From the NCBI RefSeq assembly GCF_004769235.1, contig NZ_RQFG01000019.1:806001-870000 (forward strand): DNA of 64,000 bases, read 5' to 3'. The position numbers and the translations under genes are program-made. The notes under the pieces were generated by a model. That model did no database searches. It was not told the DNA's origin and saw only the letters and a list, made by a program, of their open reading frames with translations. This document shows, one piece after another, positions 1 to 9,386 of this stretch (position 1 is the first letter of the stretch; each line of letters opens with the position of its first letter). The stretch is from Leptospira kanakyensis. GTDB lineage: Bacteria; Spirochaetota; Leptospiria; Leptospirales; Leptospiraceae.

Positions 1-1287
1 GCGGTTGGATCCCACTTGGTATTCTGAAATTAAAAGTTCATTCTGAAAAACAAAAGGAATTCCAGTAGGAAACGATTTGTTTTCATTTCGAATTTCAAGA
101 ATTCGATCTGATTCGGTAAGTTCCTCTGCTAAAAAATTAGGAAAAAAATTCCCTGATTCGCATAACAAAGTATTGATGCCAAGGTCACCCAAAATCTCCA
201 AAAACTTACTACCATCATATTCTTTTAATCCAATACCTTCGAACCTTGAAACTGATTGGATATGGTTTTCTAGTTCGGGATCAAAAGATTCTGTTTCCTC
301 ATCCGTAAGGATAAAAAATATACATTTTTTTTCACCATACTTCTCAGTGAGATCTCTTTGTTTTTTAAAAAACTCATTTGAAGGCAAATGGTTTGGATCC
401 AAACAAAACACCCGGTATGGTTGGTAGAGACTTTCTTCCAAACTATGGATTTCTGCTGTATCTTTTGAATATTGTAAGATCGAAGAAATGAGTCCCGATC
501 CCGCTTCAAAAAAAGGTTCGAGTTCCGTGATCCGAGTTCCCGGTTTATGAGACTTTATCATTTCCTCTGAAATCCGAAAATGAAGAGAGGGAGAATCGGA
601 AATTACCGTTCCTGGACCAACAGCAACCGCATCCACTTTGGCACGTAACAGTTGCAAGGAGAGATCCACTTCAACTGAGCTCACTCGTTCTCTTTTTTTA
701 TCCTTTGATGCAAAATTACCTTCTTTAGAGGTAGCAGATTTGATCCAAACCCAAGGTCGCCCCGTTTGGATTCTTGTTAAAAATCCCTGTAAATAAGGAA
801 AAGATACCTTAGCGAGCATCGGATCAAGGCCAATGGAGATTCCGGCTTTTTTGTATGTTTCCCATTCACCCGATACAATCAGGGGATTGGGATCTTTCCA
901 ACCAAGTTTGATTTCTTTTGGTTTATTTTCGATCACCAAATCACGGCAAGGTGGTGTTTTCCCAAAATGAGTGCATGGTTCTAAACTGACAGAAAGAATC
1001 TCATCGTAAGTGGGATTCTTATATGTTTCATTTGGATTTTGATCAGAAACCAAATCTAAACTTTGGTTTTCTTTTCTATCATTTACTTTGGGACGAAAAT
1101 ACCGAGAATAAAGTTCTCTTTCGGCATGGTTGCCGCCATAGTTTTGCGTGTGTGCGGATGAAAGGATTTGTCCCTCAGTATTGGTCAATACAGCGGAGAC
1201 GGGCGGATTGGCTCCGGTTTTTCCCATTGCCAAAAATCCGAGTAAGGAATGCAGAGAATAAGTTTCCTTTCGTTTCTCTGCATTCAT
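1..1287 (-). CDS. ribD: RibD, riboflavin biosynthesis deaminase/reductase (3' end outside window)
   Basis: Bifunctional enzyme of riboflavin synthesis: deaminates diaminohydroxyphosphoribosylaminopyrimidine, then reduces the ribosyl side chain. The frame is open from an ATG at 1287 to the window edge (429 residues, no stop seen). The N-terminal deaminase shows the GKTGANPPVSAV motif (residues 22-33), zinc ligand and catalytic pair H54-A-E56, and the second zinc motif EPCTHFGKTPPC (C105, C114). The C-terminal part includes AVGPGTVISDSP, as in RibD reductase domains. Between HAE and the cysteine motif there are about 46 residues, roughly 20 more than in the usual enzyme, and the total already exceeds the common 360-380 length. 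It begins 10 nt after secF stops, so it is probably the last gene of the sec cluster transcript. No good ribosome binding site is visible. Confidence 0.9.
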   Translation of the reverse strand, partial: MNAEKRKETYSLHSLLGFLAMGKTGANPPVSAVLTNTEGQILSSAHTQNYGGNHAERELYSRYFRPKVNDRKENQSLDLVSDQNPNETYKNPTYDEILSVSLEPCTHFGKTPPCRDLVIENKPKEIKLGWKDPNPLIVSGEWETYKKAGISIGLDPMLAKVSFPYLQGFLTRIQTGRPWVWIKSATSKEGNFASKDKKRERVSSVEVDLSLQLLRAKVDAVAVGPGTVISDSPSLHFRISEEMIKSHKPGTRITELEPFFEAGSGLISSILQYSKDTAEIHSLEESLYQPYRVFCLDPNHLPSNEFFKKQRDLTEKYGEKKCIFFILTDEETESFDPELENHIQSVSRFEGIGLKEYDGSKFLEILGDLGINTLLCESGNFFPNFLAEELTESDRILEIRNENKSFPTGIPFVFQNELLISEYQVGSNR

Positions 1288-1297
1288 AACGGTTCTG

Positions 1298-2236
1298 TTA
1301 AACGAATCTTTTTTTCCTGATTAAATCGTAGATCTCAGAAATGGGAGCTGCGATGTAAATGGAAGAATAAGTTCCTACAAGAACACCAAATAAAAGGACA
1401 AAAGCAAAATCATACAATTCCACTGCCCCACCTACAATGATGGCAACGACGGAAATCATCGTTGTAAAGGATGTATTGATCGTTCTACCTAATGTTTGGC
1501 TGATGGAAACATTGATGATATTGGAAAAAGCCAAATTGTCTTTTCCATGCGAATTTTCTCTAATTCGATCAAAAACAACGATTTTATCGTTAATGGAATA
1601 GCCAAGAAGTGTGAGAAGTGCCGCAATGATGGGAACACTTGGTTTGATTTGTAAAAATCCAATCAGAGCCAGTGTCATCAGAATATCATGAACAAGTGCT
1701 ATAGCTGATGCCAATGCAAACTTGAACTGTGAACGGATGCTCAAATACAAAAGAATGATGGCAAGAGTAGTGAGTAGGAGTGTAATCCCCACTTCGGTCA
1801 ACTCTCCACCAACGACTGCACCCACTTGGTCCGCAGAAAGAACTTTTTCTTTCGGTAGTTTGTATTCATATCTTAGAAGTTGGACAAAACGATCAATTGC
1901 CGATGTAGAAGATTCCCGGTTTACCTCAGGAATTTCATTGTATAGAGACTCAATTGTATCGAGTGAACCAAGTCCGATATCCAATTGGTAGATGTTTTTA
2001 TCTTTTTCCAAAAGGATAACAACGGCTTCAATATTTTTGGATTGGAAATATCCTTCCAAATCGTTACGAGTTTTGTCTGCTGGTAGTTCTACAACTGTTC
2101 TAAGTCCACCGTTAAAATCAAGGGAGTGAGCAAACCCACCATACTTAACGAAAGTAACAACGAATCCGGCAATAATCAAGAAAAGTGAAAAACTAAGAGT
2201 AAAGTATTTATACTTTGTAAAATTGATATTATACAT
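1298..2236 (-). CDS. secF: SecF, protein translocase subunit
   Basis: Inner-membrane partner of SecD that helps pull preproteins through SecYEG using the proton gradient. I place the start at the ATG at 2236 (312 aa, MYNINFTKYKYF) because GGAG lies 8 nt upstream; a longer frame to 2257 would have no such site. The chain has one N-terminal membrane span, a periplasmic domain with the DFNGG-type signature (LDFNGGLRTVVELP), and a five-span C-terminal bundle containing the GYSINDKIVVFDRIREN signature shared by SecF proteins. It overlaps the secD stop by 8 nt, so the two are translationally coupled. Length is normal for the family. Confidence 0.96.
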   Translation of the reverse strand: MYNINFTKYKYFTLSFSLFLIIAGFVVTFVKYGGFAHSLDFNGGLRTVVELPADKTRNDLEGYFQSKNIEAVVILLEKDKNIYQLDIGLGSLDTIESLYNEIPEVNRESSTSAIDRFVQLLRYEYKLPKEKVLSADQVGAVVGGELTEVGITLLLTTLAIILLYLSIRSQFKFALASAIALVHDILMTLALIGFLQIKPSVPIIAALLTLLGYSINDKIVVFDRIRENSHGKDNLAFSNIINVSISQTLGRTINTSFTTMISVVAIIVGGAVELYDFAFVLLFGVLVGTYSSIYIAAPISEIYDLIRKKRFV

Positions 2237-4163
2237 TTGTAGTCTCCTTTTTTCCAAAGAAGAAAGGTCTTAAATTTAAGTGATGAACTCCCATTCGGTT
2301 TACAGTTAACTCCATAAACAATCGAGAGAGGAAAAGAGAGGTAAAAAGTGTAGTAACAATACCCCAACAAAGTGTGATCGCAAAACCTTTGATTGGTCCA
2401 TTTCCAAGCCGAATCATCAAAATCCCGGCAATGAGAGTTGTCACGTTTGCATCCATAATGGTCCAAAATGCATTTTCAAAACCTCTGGTGACGGCAATTG
2501 ATAGTGCCCTTCCCTCTTCGATTTCTTCCCTGATCCTTTCATAAATGATTACGTTTGCATCTACGGCCATACCCGCCGTTAAAATGATACCAGCAATCCC
2601 TGGAAGTGTTAAGGTAAAATCCATTAAAGTAAGAAGTGCAGCTAAAATGATGATATTCACAAGAAGGGATAAATCAGCGATAAATCCACCTAACCTGTAA
2701 TAGAAGATCATATATATCATAACCAAAAAGAATCCAATGGCTACGGCTTTCACACCCACTTCAATGGATTCAATTCCAAGAGTTGGTCCAATGAATCGCA
2801 TTTCCAATACAGAAAGTGGGATCGGAAGAGCTCCTTCAGAAATAACGTTTGCTAGTCGAATGGCTTCTTGTTCGGAAAAACTTCCAGAAATTTCAGCACG
2901 GCCACCAGCAATTGGGTCATTGATGACTGGATTGGAGATTACCTTATCCCCCCAAACAATCGCTAAATTACGACCGCGGTTTTCAGAAGTTAAATCAAAA
3001 AATTTCTCAGCACCGTTGGGAGTGAGTGTAAAACTAACCATCCACCCATAAGAATTGGAATTATATGATGGTTGTGCATTGGTCATATCATTCCCAGAAA
3101 GGGCAATTTTACGTTCCAAAACCACAAAACTACGTGGAAGGAGGGCTGACTTTGCCGAATTTCCGCGAGCCCACATTGCATACACTTTATAGTCTTTCGG
3201 GATATTGTATTTTTTTTCTAAACCCTCTAAAAACTCGTCTTGGGCTTTTTTCCCTGCTTTGTTTTTTACTAAGTCTTGGAAAAGAAAAATATCAGTGTTT
3301 TCTCGTTTGCCCAAATCCATCATACGACGTTCGTTGTCAGCGATTTGACCTTTGAAAACAAATGGATTTGGTTCTTCCAAACGGTATTCCACTGTTTCGG
3401 TGTTTTGTAAAATTTCTAAAATGGCTGCTGAATTTGATACCCCAGGAAGAGAAACTTCAATCGCATCTTGTTCTTTTTGGATACGAACCTGAGGTTCTGT
3501 TAGGTTTTGCGTAGTGAGTCGATTGTCGATAATCATCTTCGCTTTTTCTAACTCTACAATTTTACGCATGGGTGAAAGATCAAAACTAGATTCAATTTCT
3601 GCGAGTCTCGATTTTGCTTTTTCTTTGTCTTCTTGTTTGGTTGTAGGATTTTTTAGAGTTAAATTTAACTCAGTGAGTTCCTTTGCATAAAGGTCTTTGA
3701 GTTTAGAAGTATAATCATCAAAGTCCCCTTTCAGAACCACTCGCATACCACCTTGTAAGTCGAGACCAAGTTTAATAGATAAAGATTTACCGCCGCGAAT
3801 GGCAGTTTCAATCCAAGTTGGTTCTAATTTATTTTTAGATTCACTCACCAAAGACTGATTCTCTTGTGAGATCTGGTTGATCTTTGCGGAAGTGATAAAC
3901 CTTCCTTTTACCGTATAAAATGGATTTTCTTTAGGAGGAAGAGTTCCCGTAGGTTCGATTGTCCAACCAGACGATTTACCGTAATCTTTTGCCCAACGTT
4001 CAAAGAGTGCGTTCACAAGAATTTTTTGTTCGGCTTCAGGAAGTGCATACACATCCTCTCTCACAACGATCTTTAAATCGCGATCAGCGAAGTTCGGATA
4101 CAAAATTGTAAAGGAAACCGCCAAAATCAAAAAAGGGAGAATCAATAGTCGATACGATTGCAA
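2229..4163 (-). CDS. secD: SecD, protein translocase subunit
   Basis: Large SecDF subunit of the Sec translocon. The start is a TTG at 4163 with AGGAG 9 nt upstream (644 aa). An N-terminal membrane span is followed by a large periplasmic region with the signature GLDLQGGMRVVL (near residue 133) and coiled, lysine/glutamate-rich stretches; the C-terminal five-span RND bundle carries AGMAVDANVIIYERIREE. Order on the minus strand is yajC, a small membrane protein, secD, secF, the usual preprotein translocase cluster with one extra gene inserted. Confidence 0.96.
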   Translation of the reverse strand: MQSYRLLILPFLILAVSFTILYPNFADRDLKIVVREDVYALPEAEQKILVNALFERWAKDYGKSSGWTIEPTGTLPPKENPFYTVKGRFITSAKINQISQENQSLVSESKNKLEPTWIETAIRGGKSLSIKLGLDLQGGMRVVLKGDFDDYTSKLKDLYAKELTELNLTLKNPTTKQEDKEKAKSRLAEIESSFDLSPMRKIVELEKAKMIIDNRLTTQNLTEPQVRIQKEQDAIEVSLPGVSNSAAILEILQNTETVEYRLEEPNPFVFKGQIADNERRMMDLGKRENTDIFLFQDLVKNKAGKKAQDEFLEGLEKKYNIPKDYKVYAMWARGNSAKSALLPRSFVVLERKIALSGNDMTNAQPSYNSNSYGWMVSFTLTPNGAEKFFDLTSENRGRNLAIVWGDKVISNPVINDPIAGGRAEISGSFSEQEAIRLANVISEGALPIPLSVLEMRFIGPTLGIESIEVGVKAVAIGFFLVMIYMIFYYRLGGFIADLSLLVNIIILAALLTLMDFTLTLPGIAGIILTAGMAVDANVIIYERIREEIEEGRALSIAVTRGFENAFWTIMDANVTTLIAGILMIRLGNGPIKGFAITLCWGIVTTLFTSLFLSRLFMELTVNRMGVHHLNLRPFFFGKKETTNV

Positions 4164-4184
4164 GTTAGTTTGCTCCTAAAATTA

Positions 4185-4814
4185 TTATCTTCTATAAGAA
4201 CGACTGCTAGATCCCGGGCGAGCGGATCTAAGTCTGTAAAAAGCAAATAGGATGATGATTCCAAGGATCATCATTGCTTTTTTATATTTAGCAAAAAAAT
4301 CAGAAAAATTAAAAAGGGATTTTCCCGTTTCTTTATTTGCAGATGGATTTGTTTCTGTTTGGGATGTTTCAACTTTACCGATTTTTAAATCAGCAGAAAA
4401 TCCTGGAAGGCCTGTTGGTTCCACAGATGTTGTTGAATCCATCCACATTCCATTGTTCACAACCTCTTCATCCTCTGGAACCAATTGTTGTTTTTCTACA
4501 CTAGGAAACGATTTTTCGGACACCGTGTTCACATTAGTATTTGGAACCAAATTTGTATTTTGAGGAAGAGTTTCTAAGCTGAGTTGGTTTTGTTTGGATT
4601 TCTTTTTAGATTTCTTCTTTTTACCCGTACCAGTAGTCGCCGCATTCACAACGTTAGTTTGTTTTTTCGTTGTGATTTGGTTTGTGTCTTCTTTTGGTTT
4701 GGAAGTAGTCGATTTAGGTTTATCATTTACCTTATCTAAAAAATCCAGACCCTCCTCCGCAAAAAGGGAAGTCGAAAACAAAACTAGCAGAGTTACTAAG
4801 AAGATTCGATTCAT
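4185..4814 (-). CDS. Hypothetical exported, membrane-anchored low-complexity protein in the sec cluster
   Basis: Product of 209 residues. A cleavable signal peptide is apparent (MNRIFLVTLLVLFSTSLFA, then EEG). Next come about 80 residues rich in K, T, S, N and Q (KKKKSKKKSKQNQ), probably disordered, and a single membrane span near residues 178-196 (AMMILGIIILFAFYRL) followed by a short basic tail ending SSSRSYRR. It starts 1 nt after the yajC stop and ends 21 nt before secD, so it is co-transcribed with the translocase genes. The context suggests an auxiliary role in secretion, but no known domain is recognisable. Its ribosome binding site is weak (GAAAG). Confidence 0.75.
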   Translation of the reverse strand: MNRIFLVTLLVLFSTSLFAEEGLDFLDKVNDKPKSTTSKPKEDTNQITTKKQTNVVNAATTGTGKKKKSKKKSKQNQLSLETLPQNTNLVPNTNVNTVSEKSFPSVEKQQLVPEDEEVVNNGMWMDSTTSVEPTGLPGFSADLKIGKVETSQTETNPSANKETGKSLFNFSDFFAKYKKAMMILGIIILFAFYRLRSARPGSSSRSYRR

Positions 4815-4815
4815 C

Positions 4816-5139
4816 TTAAACTTTCTTCTTTAAAATGGCACTAGTTTCGAAAGTTATATTTGTGTTTGCTGCAACACTAAGAACAACTGTTTCGTTATTG
4901 TCTTTGAACTCTACGATTTTTCCATGAAGGCCGCTGTTAGTCACAACGTTATCACCTTTTTGAAGGTTAGTGATCATCTCTTTACGTTTTTTCTCTTCTT
5001 TTTTGTTTGGAAGAATCACAAGAAAATACATGGCAACTAACATGATCGGGATGATGATGAGTGACTGTAGAGACGACTTTGCACCCTCTTCTTGGGCAAG
5101 GATTAGGATTTCTGGTGTTAAAAAATTAAAATTGAGCAT
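4816..5139 (-). CDS. yajC: YajC, preprotein translocase accessory subunit
   Basis: Small membrane protein associated with SecDF. The 107-residue product has one membrane span (residues 26-45, SLIIIPIMLVAMYFLVILP) followed by the family hallmark of a charged lysine/glutamate stretch (NKKEEKKRKEM) and the cytoplasmic domain LQKGDNVVTNSGLHGKIVEF, which matches the YajC consensus of a GD-VVT-GG/S-G-G turn. Position upstream of secD and secF supports the call. The ATG at 5139 has GGAT 8 nt upstream. Confidence 0.95.
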   Translation of the reverse strand: MLNFNFLTPEILILAQEEGAKSSLQSLIIIPIMLVAMYFLVILPNKKEEKKRKEMITNLQKGDNVVTNSGLHGKIVEFKDNNETVVLSVAANTNITFETSAILKKKV

Positions 5140-5165
5140 AGCTATTTATCCAATGTTTACAGGCC

Positions 5166-6194
5166 TTATCTTAAATTCAATGTTTCACGAACGAATCGGA
5201 GAACTTTTTTCTCAAGGATTGCCGCTTTGGCCGTTTCGTATCCTGTTCGTATATCCTTTGCGGCACCAAGTAAAAACATAGCAACACCAGCATTGAGGGC
5301 CACCATGGAAGTTCCACCTGTGGATTCGTTAGGATCCAGAACCGCTCGGAATAAGGCCTCCGCCCCTTCCTTTGAGGAAGAGAACACTGTATTTCTGTCC
5401 AATTCCTTGGAATTTAGGCCGAGTTCCCTCGGGTCAAAGGTAAGTTCCTTTGTCTCTTTCCCATCAAAATAGGCATAATCCGTTCCTTCAAAGATGGAAA
5501 ATTCATCCAATCCATCTCGCGAATGACAAACTATGGCCCTTTTGGAACCAAGCCTTCCCAAAATTTCCGCCATCGGCAAACAGAGAGATTTATCGTATAC
5601 TCCGACCATTTGGTGGGAAGGGGAAAAAGGGTTGGAAAGGGGACCAATCAAATTAAAAAAAGTACGAAATCCAAGGGCCGCACGAACGGGGCCTGCATAT
5701 TTCATGGCTGGGTGCCAAGCGGGAGCAAACAAAAATACAAACCCTGTGCGAAGGAATTCTTTTTCGGAATCTTCAGTGGACTGGTCGAGTTTGTATCCCA
5801 GTCCCGAAAGAATATCAGAACTTCCGGAAAGGGAAGATACAGAACGATTTCCGTGTTTGGCTACCTTAAACCCAAGGCTTGCCAGAGTGAGGGCCGATAG
5901 AGTGGAAACATTCAAAGTCCCTTTCCCATCTCCCCCTGTCCCACAAGTATCCAAAAAATCAAAATCAAATTGTTTAGAAGGTTTGATGGCATGATTTCGC
6001 ATGGCCCGAACAAATCCGTACAATTCGTCCGTTGTTTCTCCTTTCATTTTCATGGCAGTGAGAAAAGAAGCAAGGACTGGTTCCGGAACTTTCCCGTCCA
6101 TTACCTCACTTAAAAAAAGTTCGGCATGGTCTTCCACAAGATGGTGTCCTGAAACAACTTGCCCGAGTATTTCTTTAACTGTTGGCGCGGTCAT
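5166..6194 (-). CDS. trpD: TrpD, anthranilate phosphoribosyltransferase
   Basis: Second step of tryptophan synthesis: transfers phosphoribose from PRPP to anthranilate. The 342-residue product has the diagnostic glycine-rich PRPP loop CGTGGDGKGTLNVSTLSALT (near residues 84-103) and KHGNRSVSSLSGSSD, plus GRLGSKRAIVCHSRDGLDE further on. The start ATG at 6194 has AAGGA 6 nt upstream and overlaps the end of pgsA by 20 nt. No other trp gene is in the window, so here the gene is detached from the rest of the pathway. Confidence 0.96.
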   Translation of the reverse strand: MTAPTVKEILGQVVSGHHLVEDHAELFLSEVMDGKVPEPVLASFLTAMKMKGETTDELYGFVRAMRNHAIKPSKQFDFDFLDTCGTGGDGKGTLNVSTLSALTLASLGFKVAKHGNRSVSSLSGSSDILSGLGYKLDQSTEDSEKEFLRTGFVFLFAPAWHPAMKYAGPVRAALGFRTFFNLIGPLSNPFSPSHQMVGVYDKSLCLPMAEILGRLGSKRAIVCHSRDGLDEFSIFEGTDYAYFDGKETKELTFDPRELGLNSKELDRNTVFSSSKEGAEALFRAVLDPNESTGGTSMVALNAGVAMFLLGAAKDIRTGYETAKAAILEKKVLRFVRETLNLR

Positions 6195-6921
6195 AAAAAA
6201 TCCTTTTTAGGTTGGAAAAAGTTAACAACTGATAATTGGTCACAATATAACGAAGCCCAGAAATAACAGTGATGAATGTTGTGAATAACATTCCAAAATA
6301 AGGAACAAAGGAAGCAATGGAATCAAAAAAATCTTTAAAACTTAAATTCTCTGTTGTTTTGACTAGTTTACAAAACTCATTCGCATGTTGTGCCGCAACT
6401 TCAAAGGTGGAATAACCAGCTAGTTTCCCCATGGCATAAGTTTCATTGATCATGGCCCTTCTTTTGCCAGAGATCAGCATAAACACAACAAGGATCATTA
6501 AGATGGCTCCCATCTGGAAGGCCGTTTTTACTTTTCCCATCATAGTGGTGCGAAGGCTTTTGCCTGAACGAACAGCAATGTAACGTAAAAAAGTAATGAG
6601 CATATCGCGCGAAATGATAAGCACCACCATCCAAACTTCAATGGGTTCGTGGATGAATAAAAAAGTAACAAAACATCCAATGACTAAAAATTTATCAGCT
6701 AAGGGATCGAGAAATTTCCCAAACTCGGTTTGTTGGTTCCACTTACGAGCTAAGTATCCATCCACAAGGTCTGTCAATGAAGCAAGGGCAAAAAGAACAA
6801 AGGCAAAAATTTGGTATTCCCATTCTTTTTGGAAAAGGGCAAAGATAAAAAAAGGAAGTGCGAGAACCCGAAGTACAGTAAGCAAATTCGGAATATTGGC
6901 AATGGTTTTCCAATCTTCCAA
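6175..6921 (-). CDS. pgsA: CDP-diacylglycerol-glycerol-3-phosphate 3-phosphatidyltransferase
   Basis: Makes phosphatidylglycerophosphate for acidic phospholipids. The CDP-alcohol phosphotransferase signature is complete: TDLVDGYLAR, then G and the two aspartates in FGKFLDPLADK. The 248-residue chain has several membrane spans and is longer than the usual 180-200 residues because of an insertion between about 150 and 205 (charged, including YAMGKLAGYSTFEVAAQHANEF) before the last span. The start is TTG (EDWKTIANIPNLLTVLRV follows), one base after the rimO stop; no ATG exists before the essential first helix. Confidence 0.9.
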   Translation of the reverse strand: MEDWKTIANIPNLLTVLRVLALPFFIFALFQKEWEYQIFAFVLFALASLTDLVDGYLARKWNQQTEFGKFLDPLADKFLVIGCFVTFLFIHEPIEVWMVVLIISRDMLITFLRYIAVRSGKSLRTTMMGKVKTAFQMGAILMILVVFMLISGKRRAMINETYAMGKLAGYSTFEVAAQHANEFCKLVKTTENLSFKDFFDSIASFVPYFGMLFTTFITVISGLRYIVTNYQLLTFSNLKRIFYDRANS

Positions 6922-6922
6922 G

Positions 6923-8269
6923 TTAAGCCACCCAAGTCCCCGACATATCTAATTCATAAAAAGAATCCACTCTTACCTGACCAAACTGACCAACCTTTAG
7001 ACCATCTTCTTCTACATAAACGACTTCATCAATTTCTGGGGCATCCTGGAAACGGCGGACAATGGCACCCTTCTCCAAAACTTCATCTACAACGGCAGAG
7101 TATAGTTTTCCAATTCGATTTTGGTGGATGGATTTTAAAGTGCCAAGATAGGCATCCCGCACAAGATTCACACGACGAGCAATCTCTTTGTCTTTGAGTT
7201 GCCCATCCATCGTTGCACCTTTCGTTCCGTCTTGTGGGGAATAAGGAAATAGATTTACTTTTTCTGGTTTTACATCTTCCACAAACCGAATGATTTCTTC
7301 CACGTCTTCCATAGTTTCCCCAGGGAAACCCAAAATAAAGGAAGTGCGAATTTCCAAATCAGGGCGCAGATCCCTTGCTTTTTGGAATAAAGATTTGAAG
7401 TAAGAATATTCACCCGTACGGTTCATTGATTTTAAAACGGATTTGGAAACATGTTGTAAGGGACTTTCCAAATACGGGGCAATCTTAGGAATTTCTCCAT
7501 AAAGATCGAGTAACTTTTCTGTTTTTTTATCTGGATACAAATAGAGGAGACGGAGGAGTTCCACACCATCTACATCAGCCACAGAACGAACCAAATCTAA
7601 AAGTTTGTCCGTATCCTTTCCATAAAACACGGTATCTTGGGAAACTAGGCAGATCTCTTTGGAACCAGCTTTTACAGCAAGTTTGGTTTGAGTTAAGACA
7701 TCGGAACTTTCCGTATCACGATACTTACCACGTAAATTAGGAATGATACAGAAGTGACAACCTCGGTTGCATCCGTCAGAAATTTTTACATAAGAGTATG
7801 GTTTGGAATAATTTTCGATTCCTTTGCTTGTTACGAGTCTTTCCAAAAGATCTTCGTTGAATTCGGAAAGGTCTTTGAATTCCAAAGGAAAACTTTTCCT
7901 GAGGATCTCCCCTGCTTTGTCATATTTTCCCGTTCCAAAATGTAGATCCACTTCCGGAAGGTCATCAGAGATTTCCTTTCCGGCGCGTTCCGCAAAACAA
8001 CCCACCACAACTAACTTTTGCTTGTTTTTCTTTTTGATGTCAATGGAGTCCAAAATGGTTTGGATGGTTTCTTTGGTCGCATCTTGGATAAAAGTACAAG
8101 TATTGACTAAGTGGAAGTCACTGGCCTCGGGGCCAGCCGCAGGAAGGAGACCTTCTTTTAGAAGCGACTGGTGCATGGCCATAGAATCGACAGTATTTTT
8201 GGGACAACCGAGAGTCGTAATAAAAAACGACTTCGGTGTTTCTTCCGTTGTTTCTTTTAGTTTCGGCAT
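6923..8269 (-). CDS. rimO: RimO, ribosomal protein S12 methylthiotransferase
   Basis: Radical-SAM enzyme that methylthiolates an aspartate of ribosomal protein S12. The 448-residue product has the N-terminal UPF0004 domain (TLGCPKNTVDS; further Cys at NTCTF and GCFAER), the radical-SAM cluster motif CNRGCHFC within SDGCNRGCHFCIIPNLRG, and a C-terminal TRAM domain (IGKLYSAVVDEVLEKGAIVRRFQDAPEIDE). The GCPKN and DAPEID features favour RimO over MiaB. Its ATG shares one base with the stop codon of the RodZ-like gene upstream (TAATG). Confidence 0.95.
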   Translation of the reverse strand: MPKLKETTEETPKSFFITTLGCPKNTVDSMAMHQSLLKEGLLPAAGPEASDFHLVNTCTFIQDATKETIQTILDSIDIKKKNKQKLVVVGCFAERAGKEISDDLPEVDLHFGTGKYDKAGEILRKSFPLEFKDLSEFNEDLLERLVTSKGIENYSKPYSYVKISDGCNRGCHFCIIPNLRGKYRDTESSDVLTQTKLAVKAGSKEICLVSQDTVFYGKDTDKLLDLVRSVADVDGVELLRLLYLYPDKKTEKLLDLYGEIPKIAPYLESPLQHVSKSVLKSMNRTGEYSYFKSLFQKARDLRPDLEIRTSFILGFPGETMEDVEEIIRFVEDVKPEKVNLFPYSPQDGTKGATMDGQLKDKEIARRVNLVRDAYLGTLKSIHQNRIGKLYSAVVDEVLEKGAIVRRFQDAPEIDEVVYVEEDGLKVGQFGQVRVDSFYELDMSGTWVA

Positions 8270-9369
8270 TACTCGCCTAACTCTCCAATGATGGACTGAG
8301 TCGAATCATAAGGGTTTGGTTTACGAATGAAGATTTTTTTGACAAGTTTTCCAGGTTTTCCAAGTACAGAACGTTCCTTACCATTTTGTACCATTTCTAC
8401 AGCACCACCGTCACCCACTTTGATCTCAAGGCGATCCCGAGCTTCTAAGTGTTTGACTTCCCCGGCAGAAACAAGTCCTCTTTCTCCCATCTGACCATCT
8501 AACACAAACTCAACGTAACTTGGTTTAGAGAAAAATAGTGTGACTTGGATGGGAACGTCTCCCACTGGAGATTTTACCGCAGCACCTTCTCTCTCTTCTT
8601 TTAAGGTAACAAGGACTTTGGCAGACTTTTCAGTAACCGCTTGGGTGACCACACGAATGTCCCGACGAAGAGATGCAAGTTCCTCGATACGATAAGAAAG
8701 GATGGTTTCCTCTCCTTCTGCTGTTTGGAAAAAATATACATTTTTTTCAGGGAAGATATTAAAACCAAGGTTTGCTTTTCCATTGGATACACCTTTGATG
8801 AACATCTTACACTGTTGGTTGTTGACGCTGAAACTCACACCACGGTCTTCTGTTAAAATAAAAGGTACACTAGCGTTTTCAGGAACACTTTGAGAAACAA
8901 AATTGATTCCAGAAGGAATGTCGGAACTTGCCACAGTTTCTACTGTAGTGCCGACTTCAGTGGTTTCCTCATCCATAGATCCAGATCCTGAATCTTCGAA
9001 ACTTATGTAGATGATATAGGCCGAGATCACAAAAAGAAAAATAGAGACAAGGCTTATGATTTTATTTCGATCTAAGTTTAAGGGAGTTGTTGTGGGACGA
9101 GTGAGCTCTTCCAAAGGTGCTTGGGATTCTTCAATCTGTTCACCGCGGTAAAGATTGAGAAGCATGGCAGCATCTAACTTCAAATAACTGGCATAATTTT
9201 TTAAAAACCCAAGAGCGAAGGTCTCCGCTGGAAACTGGGAATAGTCTTCTGTTTCTAAAGCAATGATATATTTGGCTGCAATGTTTGTTTCTTTCGCAAC
9301 ATCTTTCACGGAAAGTTTTTTATCTTCTCTAGCTTCTCGTAGTATTTGACCGACTCGTTTTGTGTTCAA
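8269..9369 (-). CDS. RodZ-like protein: HTH domain, one membrane span, periplasmic DUF4115-type domain
   Basis: Resembles the cell-shape protein RodZ, which links MreB to the membrane. Residues 7-75 form a Xre/HTH_25 helix-turn-helix ([25 protein letters not shown]), followed by a membrane span near 107-127 ([21 protein letters not shown]) and a periplasmic beta-rich domain with the [24 protein letters not shown] pattern of DUF4115. The start is TTG at 9369, supported by GAGGA 7 nt upstream. It lies between rimO and lolA. A shape-determining role is inferred from the domain order only. Confidence 0.85.
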   Translation of the reverse strand: MNTKRVGQILREAREDKKLSVKDVAKETNIAAKYIIALETEDYSQFPAETFALGFLKNYASYLKLDAAMLLNLYRGEQIEESQAPLEELTRPTTTPLNLDRNKIISLVSIFLFVISAYIIYISFEDSGSGSMDEETTEVGTTVETVASSDIPSGINFVSQSVPENASVPFILTEDRGVSFSVNNQQCKMFIKGVSNGKANLGFNIFPEKNVYFFQTAEGEETILSYRIEELASLRRDIRVVTQAVTEKSAKVLVTLKEEREGAAVKSPVGDVPIQVTLFFSKPSYVEFVLDGQMGERGLVSAGEVKHLEARDRLEIKVGDGGAVEMVQNGKERSVLGKPGKLVKKIFIRKPNPYDSTQSIIGELGE

Positions 9370-9386
9370 AATGATATCCTCTTAGC

